64,000 nt of DNA from Endocalyx cinctus (taxonomy: Eukaryota > Ascomycota > Sordariomycetes > Amphisphaeriales > Apiosporaceae), in assembly GCA_001600455.1 (NCBI GenBank), contig BCKC01000009.1:1674001-1738000 (forward strand). Reading direction: 5' to 3'. The position numbers were made by a program, and so were the translations under genes. The notes under the pieces were generated by a model. The model worked only from the letters and a program-made list of their open reading frames with translations. It was not told the origin of the DNA and did not search any database. The stretch's first letter is position 1. Each line of letters starts with the position of its first letter. This document shows, piece by piece, positions 57,406 to 64,000 of the stretch.

Positions 57406-58536
57406 GCATGGTGAAAGACATAGCATAAGTCGACACTTTCCTTTCCCCTTTTTATTTTTTCTTTTTCTTTTTCCCTTCTTGTCATCCTTTCCTACGGCAT
57501 ATTTGTTACTTGAAAGCATTACATTTGAAGGTGTTTTATCTCCATTCATCTAGAGCATCAAAGGGTTAGAATACTAGAGCATCACAGCATCATGATATTT
57601 TGGATTGGGTATTGGACTATAGGCGCGGAGAGATTTTGGACTGGGTATTTAGATTACGGGTATATGGCATTTTGTTTAGAATTTCTGTTTACTGTATTCA
57701 TTCATTTTTGGTTAAGACTGGCTCTTTTACCTTCAATAACGATCCTGTAATCCATTATTATTTACTTCTGTTACCACTGATCTATTTATAGATGTATTGT
57801 CAACGTTCCGTTTATGTTTCGAGAGAAATATAGCACTCTATTCGTTTAATGTACTCGACGGGGATTCTTGGTAACTTGTCAACTACGATACCCCTTTTCG
57901 AAGTTGTGTTCATACTTCTTAGCTTCGGCGATACTCTTCAAACTATAATATATTATAAGCTGATTTCAGTTTCCACCTATTTTGACTTGGCATGGCAAAC
58001 GATACGAACAAACAAGCTTTTTTCTTTTATGCTAGCAAGAATCCTAGAATCGGTACCGTCTTACAAATTCAAAAACTGAATTATCAAATCCAAGTTATTC
58101 TATAGACTGTACACTAACATAAGCAAAGTCGGCCGGGTGTGCGCATTTCGGCCGCCTATTTTCTAGTAGTTCTCAGCCTCCACGAATACGTTATTAGCAT
58201 AACGTCCAGAATCCTACGCTTACGCACTTGACTTTTCTGCGATACGTAACACTTCACCGGTCTGTCCAGGTGCGACGAAGAAACGTTACAAAAATTCTGG
58301 TAACAAAACGAAGGAACATTTACTCTTTTCGGCCTTGCTGCGGCGTCAAAAAGGTGACTGGGGGAAGTTGATACACTAAAGTACGATGCTTACGTTGCTT
58401 ACATCGGTATTTGATCAAAATAATACTTTTCGTAAGCACCATTCGCCCCATCTTCGAATTCTCATTGGCGAACAGACGCCAACGCCGCGATTTCCCCCCG
58501 TCTCACCCCCCGGTCCTTCATTCTCGTAATCCGAAT
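57406..58536. other. Convergent intergenic region with degenerate direct repeat
   Basis: AT-rich, no gene. The segment ATTTTGGAtTGGGTATT at about 57597 recurs as ATTTTGGAcTGGGTATT at about 57634, a short imperfect direct repeat. No other element is visible. Confidence 0.45.
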
Positions 58537-59712
58537 TTATCCAGCAAGCGCGACAACGTGATCGAACTTCATCGAGGGCGCCATCTCGAAAGCTCGTTCC
58601 CAATCCTCGAGGGCGAACTTCCCCACCACGCTTACATGATCCAATCCTAAACGCCCCGCTTCGACCAGCCTCAGCATATCCCGCGCCTCCTGGCTCGAGA
58701 ACATCCACTTCCCTTTCAGCGTCAGCTCGTTGTGCACGACGTCCCAATTCGGCAGCGGCGTCTCGGAGATGCCCCCCATGAGGCTGACCCTTCCCCTCGC
58801 CCGCAAGGAACCCATCGCGCTCCGCACGTGCGTCGAGTCGCGGGCCGACGGCGGCGATAGGTCGAGGTACGCATCCGCGGGACGACCAAACGCCGCTAGC
58901 AGGGCCGCCTTCTCGATCGCGACGTCGCCGACGATGGGTACGGTCCGGAGCTGAGCGCGGTTCTTACCCTGGTTGTCGCCACTACCCGGGGGAGAAACCA
59001 GCTCTTCCAACCGGCGCAGAAGGTCCACGTTCCGGCCCATGGCGACGACGCGCGCGCCCATGGCCAGGGCGGCGAACACGGCGGCGGCGCCGAACCCGCC
59101 CGTCGCCGGCGCCACGATCACGGTCTCCCCCGCTTGGAGGTCGACGCTCCTCAAGCCGCCGTACCCGACGAGCGGCATGCCGGCCCAGGCCAGCTGGTCG
59201 ACGGTATACCCCAACCCCCCCGTCCCGGGGGACCCGCACAGCCGCTCCTCGTCCAGCCGGTAGCAGTTCTCGAGGGGCACCCGCGCGTACTCAGCGAAGG
59301 TCGAATCGCGCCAGACGTCCGCGCGCATCAGCTTCTCGGCCCGCGCGTCCCCGGCGTGGGAGATGCCCACGAGGACGGCGACGTCCGGGTCGTCGCGGGC
59401 GCGCACGAAGGCGTCGAAGTAGACGAGCGCGCCCGGCGCCAGCGACACGGCGTCCGGACCCGTGGCGGCGACGCGGCCGACGCACCAGCCCCCCGTCACG
59501 AGGGGCGTCGGGTAAGGGTACTTGCGCGCGCCGTTGTAGATGTCGGGTAGGTAGGAGATCACCGGGGCGGATAGGACGCGCAGGATCGCGGACCCGGGGG
59601 TCGGTCTCGGAGTGGCGGTTTCTTCGACGGCGAGGGGCTGGCCGTAGACGCGCTGGATGAGGACGCGGTGCGTGGCTGGAAGGGGAGAAGATGGGTTTGA
59701 TTCGGTAGACAT
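58537..59712 (-). CDS. Zinc-independent MDR oxidoreductase (quinone reductase-like)
   Basis: A 391-residue intronless medium-chain dehydrogenase/reductase. Seen: an N-terminal GroES-like part with the VTGGWCVGRVAATG segment in place of the GHE zinc motif of classical alcohol dehydrogenases, and the Rossmann motif IVAPATGGFGAAAVFAA with the basic MGRN end. The C-terminal domain ends in KFDHVVAL. The missing catalytic-zinc ligands suggest reduction of quinones, enones or similar carbonyls with NAD(P)H. It is extremely GC-rich (third positions mainly G/C). Divergent from the FAD monooxygenase across 936 bp; the pair may form a small oxidative module. Confidence 0.9.
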   Translation of the reverse strand: MSTESNPSSPLPATHRVLIQRVYGQPLAVEETATPRPTPGSAILRVLSAPVISYLPDIYNGARKYPYPTPLVTGGWCVGRVAATGPDAVSLAPGALVYFDAFVRARDDPDVAVLVGISHAGDARAEKLMRADVWRDSTFAEYARVPLENCYRLDEERLCGSPGTGGLGYTVDQLAWAGMPLVGYGGLRSVDLQAGETVIVAPATGGFGAAAVFAALAMGARVVAMGRNVDLLRRLEELVSPPGSGDNQGKNRAQLRTVPIVGDVAIEKAALLAAFGRPADAYLDLSPPSARDSTHVRSAMGSLRARGRVSLMGGISETPLPNWDVVHNELTLKGKWMFSSQEARDMLRLVEAGRLGLDHVSVVGKFALEDWERAFEMAPSMKFDHVVALAG

Positions 59713-60648
59713 GGTGGTTATGATTCGATGGTCTTAAGGGAGATATTGATTTCTTATTTTATCTCTTTGAAAGTATGTATGAAGTATGTGCAAAATTTTG
59801 ATCTCTACGTCTCTACGTATCGTATTAATTCACAGTCATCGCTCGTCACTGTCATGATCAAGCCCGGTCTCTTTATACTGTCCAGCCTTTCTCAACGGTA
59901 ACTACTCAACCTCAACGGTCGAGTCCATAACATACAGCGTTTCCCGGATTTAAGAGAAGGTATTAGGGGATAGTTTGAGAAATGGTACTACATATTTTCA
60001 TCTATTTCGGGTTAATATCTTTATGAACCGTAGAGCACAGAGCGCAGAGCACAGAAAGATGAAATGCATATTCAATAGATGATTGTCCACGGAGAAGCCT
60101 AGATATACATAGAAGAAGTATCTCGCTTTCTACCCTATCTACTATCCCGGCGGTGTGAGGACAGTGCTGATCCGGCTGCGAATAAAACCGAGTTCCTCTT
60201 TTGGTAATCTCCTTATTCCATGGAGATAAGGCAGGGAGAATATCAGCGTCGAACCCTCAAGTTCTACACGGGCTAAGCAGATAGGTGGACGGGTTTTATA
60301 CTGATTAAAGCCGGAAACTCCACTTGGATATAATTGGATAGATAAAGAGGTAAAATAAAATAAAAATGAATCATGACTAGTTATAGGGGAAAGCTTCGGT
60401 CTATGGTTTTCAGCTACGAGTATATATGTAATCCCACATGTTACGGCCGAGCCGCTAAGAACTAGCCCCACAAGCGGCCGATATGGCCGACGACGGTGAG
60501 ATATAAAAGGAAGAGATAGGTACTGTAATGAGTGAGATCGATGAAGTAAAGTATTATTAACAAGAAAAAAAAAACATTGATAGGATAGCGCTGTTCAATT
60601 AAGAAACCCCCAAATTTATACTTTCACTGCAAAGCCGAAAAAAAAGAA
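59713..60648. promoter_or_regulatory. Divergent promoter between the MDR gene and the FAD monooxygenase
   Basis: A 936-bp AT-rich region that contains the upstream DNA of both genes. I see no ORF of interest and no well-defined regulatory consensus apart from short CGG triplets near 60470-60495. Confidence 0.4.
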
Positions 60649-62130
60649 ATGGACTCAAACCTTAAAATCATCATCATAGGCGCCGGTCTAGCCGGCCTCA
60701 CGGCGGCGCGCATCCTACGCGAGCAGCACGACGTGACCGTATACGAGCGGGGCGACGCGTCCGTCGCGACGGGCGGGCAAGGGATCTCGATCGGGCCGAA
60801 CGGGGTGAAAGTTCTCGAGTCGATCGGGTACGACCGGGCGCGAGCCGGGGCGGTGCCCATCCGCGGCGTTTGCACGTACGATAAGGCCGGAAACGAGCTA
60901 GAGGACGTCGACATGTCGGAGATGAAGGAAAAATTCGGCGCCGATAACTTGACGCAGAAGAGGTCGGATTTTAGGGATGAGCTGTTAAGGCTCGCTACCG
61001 CGCCCTCCGAGGAGCTGGGTATAGGAGGTCGGCCTGCTAAAATCTTTTATCGCATGCCGGCCGTGAGGCTGGATCCGGAGGAGGGAGTCGTTACTTTGGG
61101 TGATGGGTCGGTGGATAAGGGGGACGTTGTTATTGGTGAGCTTTCCGCCCCCTTTCTCTGCCCCTCAATAGGAGAAGAAAAGAAGACTTTTGAAAACTAA
61201 TCCAACTCAGTCGCGGATGGCGTACACTCTCGCCTACGAGCTACCATCGTCGGAGACCCGAGTCACATCACGAAGAAGACAGGGCTGACTTGCTATCGCG
61301 TCGCGGTGACGACCGAGGAGGCGCTTCAGGGTCTATCGGGGGGCGGAGACGGTCAAGAACCGCTGCCGCTACCTCAATGGTGGGATCCGAAGACGACGAA
61401 AAACCGAACGGTCCTCATCATGGCCACGGACGGTACCGCTCGCGTCGTGACGGCTTACCCTCTGCGCGGCGGGTCCATGTATAACTTATCTTGCATCGTG
61501 CGAACTTCGGAAGAAGATAAAAAAGAACTCGAGAAGAACAAGGGTGAATCTCTGTGGCACGTAGATGTTGATCGACAGAAGATGATAGATGCATTCAAGG
61601 ACTTCAACGAGCCTTTGAAGAGAATTATAGGGTATGTCACCACATATTACTCCACATTTTTAACAGTCATAAAAATGGCAAGCTAACGAATAATAAAAAC
61701 AAAAAACAGAGCAGCAACTGAAGTTAAAGTATGGGAACTTCAAGACCTTTCCCCCTTACCGACCTGGACCCGCGGACGATCGATCCTGATCGGAGACGCG
61801 GCCCACGCGATGACACCGATGCAAGGGCAAGGTGCAAACATGGGGATCGAGGACGCCGAGGCGTTCCGAGTTTTCCTCTCTTCCTTCGAGCAGCAGCGGG
61901 AGAAAATGGGAATAGCCAAAGAAGAAATCCCCAAACTCCTCCAACTGATCGCGAGCGTTCGTCGTCCCAGGCTCGAACGGATCTTGGGCCAGACTAGGGC
62001 GGCTCATCACGATCTTAAGCTTGGAGATAGGGTGTGGGCTAATGGTGATTACATCTTTGGGTATAATGGGATAAGTGCTGAGTTGGAGAAGTTGGAAGCG
62101 GAGAAGGAGAAAGAACAAGATGAGGCTTGA
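60649..62130 (+). CDS. FAD-dependent aromatic-type monooxygenase
   Basis: A 442-residue class A flavoprotein monooxygenase, the family of salicylate hydroxylase and zeaxanthin epoxidase. Exons 60649-61135, 61211-61631 and 61710-62130. FAD motifs: IIIIGAGLAGLTAARIL (GxGxxG) at residues 7-23, VADGVHSRLRATIVG (DG motif, formed across intron 1), and LIGDAAHAMTPMQGQGANMG (GD motif). No signal peptide or membrane segment. The target could be a phenolic or indolic compound. Its GC-rich first exon resembles the neighbouring MDR gene. Confidence 0.92.
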
Positions 62131-62904
62131 AGTGATATTGAGACGTTACGAGTTATAGATGGATAGATTTCTTATGGGCCACTCTGCTCTACCTGTATAA
62201 AATTATATATACCAAGAAGATATTTTCGCTACTCAATAGATTTGGTTATTCGACACATGAAAAGCAACAACATTACTAGTATGCGTGTAGGAGACTCAGT
62301 GTTTTGCATCTTCAATTTCAACGTTCACAACTTTACATATGCACCTCCCGCATTGCACGAAAGGCGGGGTTCTAAATTGACTATATGTGATATAGCACCA
62401 TTTCCTAGACTTGCTACTCAGCCGACACAAGTATAACGTTGCAGTGGCTGTCATGCAGCTCGAAGATCTCGCCCTTCGTTCTAAGTTAAATCCTGTTGAT
62501 AAGAACTGTCCAATGGTCGAGTTGGAGTCCTTTATCGCTTAAGCATATCAATTACAATTATTTCACTATGCATGATGGACGGCGTACTTTGCTTTTACTT
62601 TTTTTTTCTTCTCTAATATTCTTCTTTATCTCTCCCATCTAGGTGCTTCAGGTGCTTCTAGGAAATGGGATATATATGAAATCCTTAAATGCTAATTTTT
62701 GATTACTTTTCCGATCCCCGAAATTTTTCGTGGTCTATGCCTTAGATGCCTCTACTATTGAACAGACAAGAAGGAAAGTACTATGTCCGAATCTCCATCT
62801 TGACATCTCCTATCCAGAGCCGATGAGACTTTTGGAGGATACTTTTTTCCCCTTCACGGGAAAAGAGAAGAAGGAATACCAGAGAATATTTGTTTTTGAA
62901 CAGC
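62131..62904. other. Convergent intergenic region
   Basis: 3' flanks of the FAD monooxygenase (+) and the branched-chain aminotransferase (-). AT-rich; no gene or structured element is supported. Confidence 0.5.
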
Positions 62905-64000
62905 TTAATCCATTTGATCAACCGACTGTGCACTGCCATTCGTCTTCCCGGCCTGACCAGCAACCTTCGTACCGTCCTCCTCCGAGACGACGACGCACCA
63001 GCCGAACTCGTCCTTGACTTTTCCGAGCTGGATGGACTTGATCTGCGTCAGCAGACGCGTGCAGATAGGGCCCGCCTCCTCCTGGCTGTCGGGGATGTAG
63101 GTGATGAGCTCCTCCTTCCCGTCGGGCGTCGAGAAGCGCGCGTTCTTTCCTTCCGGGCCCGACGAGATCGATTGCGCCGAGGCGGGGTCGAAGCGTCTTC
63201 TGATGGAGCGGATCGGCACGAGCGCCGCCGCCGTACCGGCCGCCATGACTTCCGAGAAGATCGGTAGCTCGGCGTATTTGATCTACTCGCAACGGTCAGC
63301 CTCGAGATATCATGGAATGATAATATATTAACCTGAGGAAAATGAAATTGAGGAAATACTTACGGATCGTCTCTCCACTTTCCAACCAAAGCTCTTTCCG
63401 ATATCAGTTATGCTGTCCGCCGTCACGCTCTGAATAACGTTCTTCGAATCAGGAACGACCAAGGTGACGTTATCGCCGTCGACGACGGCGCCGATGAAGC
63501 CGCTGGTGCTAAACTCGTCGATCTCGGAGTGGGTAGCGCTGTCGAGGTGCAAGGTAATACCGAAACCCTCGGTCCGAGCCTTATCGCTCCACCTGAGGAC
63601 GGGGGCGTAGTTCCCGCCGACCTTGGCGCTACCCACGCCGTTGGGGGCGGCGCGGTCGAAGTCGTCGAGGATCAGGCCTTTAACCGGGTGCGCGCCGTGG
63701 TAGACGCCGGTAGGCATGACGAAGACGCAGAACATGTACTCCTCGGGCGGGGAGAGGCCGAGCTGGGCGCTCGAGCCGTACAGCTGGGGCCGGATGTACA
63801 TGGCCGCGCCCGTCTCGTGGGGCGGGACGAACTCGGCGTTGAGCGAGACGGCCGCCTTGACGGCGTCGACGAAGGTCTCGACCGGCACCGGCGGCACCGA
63901 TATGTACTCGGCCGAGTGCTGCAGCCGCTTGGCGTTGCGGTCGGGGCGGAAGATCTGGACGTCGCCCGAAGGCGTGCGGAAGGCCTTCAGCCCTTCGTAG
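62905..64000 (-). CDS. Branched-chain amino acid aminotransferase (5' end outside window)
   Basis: Partial fold-type IV PLP enzyme that interconverts Leu, Ile and Val with their 2-keto acids. Visible exons 64000-63364 and 63282-62905. The start lies beyond the right edge; the first visible residues are the YEGLKAF motif. Seen: YIRPQLYGS, the Schiff-base Lys in GSAKVGGNYAPVL, the STSGFIGAV cofactor loop region, and the IKYAELPIFSEVMAAGTAA segment after the intron. The tail is Gly/Ser/Lys-rich. Very GC-rich. Cytosolic or mitochondrial isoform cannot be told without the N-terminus. Confidence 0.93.

Noticed and set aside
1..64000. tRNA genes and CRISPR-like arrays
   Set aside because: By eye I found no cloverleaf with a proper T-arm and anticodon arm and no regularly spaced repeats; a tRNAscan run would settle the tRNA question.

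Overview
This is a window of a filamentous ascomycete nuclear genome (Pezizomycotina; the gene style suggests Sordariomycetes, but I cannot name a species). Genes carry short 50-90 nt GT-AG introns, intergenic DNA is AT-rich with many poly-A/T runs, and there are typical fungal families: a Zn2Cys6 regulator, sugar-porter MFS proteins, an eisosome protein, Rmt2 and a VTC polyphosphate polymerase. I support 26 protein-coding genes. For all but one (Pil1-like, first acceptor uncertain) I could place every exon junction; the last gene is cut by the right edge. I see no tRNA, rRNA or CRISPR array.

Region 1 (about 0.4-20.8 kb) looks like an accessory catabolic island. In order it holds a DapA/NAL-family aldolase, an aldo-keto reductase, a sugar-porter MFS protein, an intracellular sialidase-like (Asp-box) beta-propeller, a flavocytochrome b2-type 2-hydroxyacid dehydrogenase, an F-box-like protein, a second sugar-porter, a DUF1479 protein and a Zn2Cys6 regulator. 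Together these suggest uptake of a sugar acid or unusual glycoside, intracellular cleavage, aldol cleavage to pyruvate plus an aldehyde, and reduction or oxidation of the small products. The substrate is unknown. This is the best candidate for an undescribed system.

Region 2 (20.8-25 kb) is a J-domain gene followed by a 2.2 kb gene-poor stretch. That stretch has a CTTT microsatellite, three copies of a palindrome, an LTR-like element and a relic of an O-methyltransferase C-terminus.

Region 3 (25-54 kb) is mostly housekeeping: a GRF zinc-finger protein, COQ6, a Pil1/Lsp1-like eisosome protein, a small His-rich protein, OST1 (ribophorin I), hexokinase, RMT2, VTC4-type polymerase, cystathionine gamma-synthase, a large low-complexity protein with a Cys-rich head, and the complex I 49-kDa subunit.

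Region 4 (54-64 kb) is mixed. It has a 2.3 kb empty stretch, a GNAT-like protein, a divergent pair (zinc-free MDR oxidoreductase and FAD monooxygenase), and the 3' part of a branched-chain aminotransferase.

Base composition is strongly uneven. Several genes (DUF1479 exon 3, COQ6, cystathionine gamma-synthase, MDR, BCAT) are very GC-rich, while introns, intergenic DNA and other genes such as hexokinase and the F-box-like gene are much lower.
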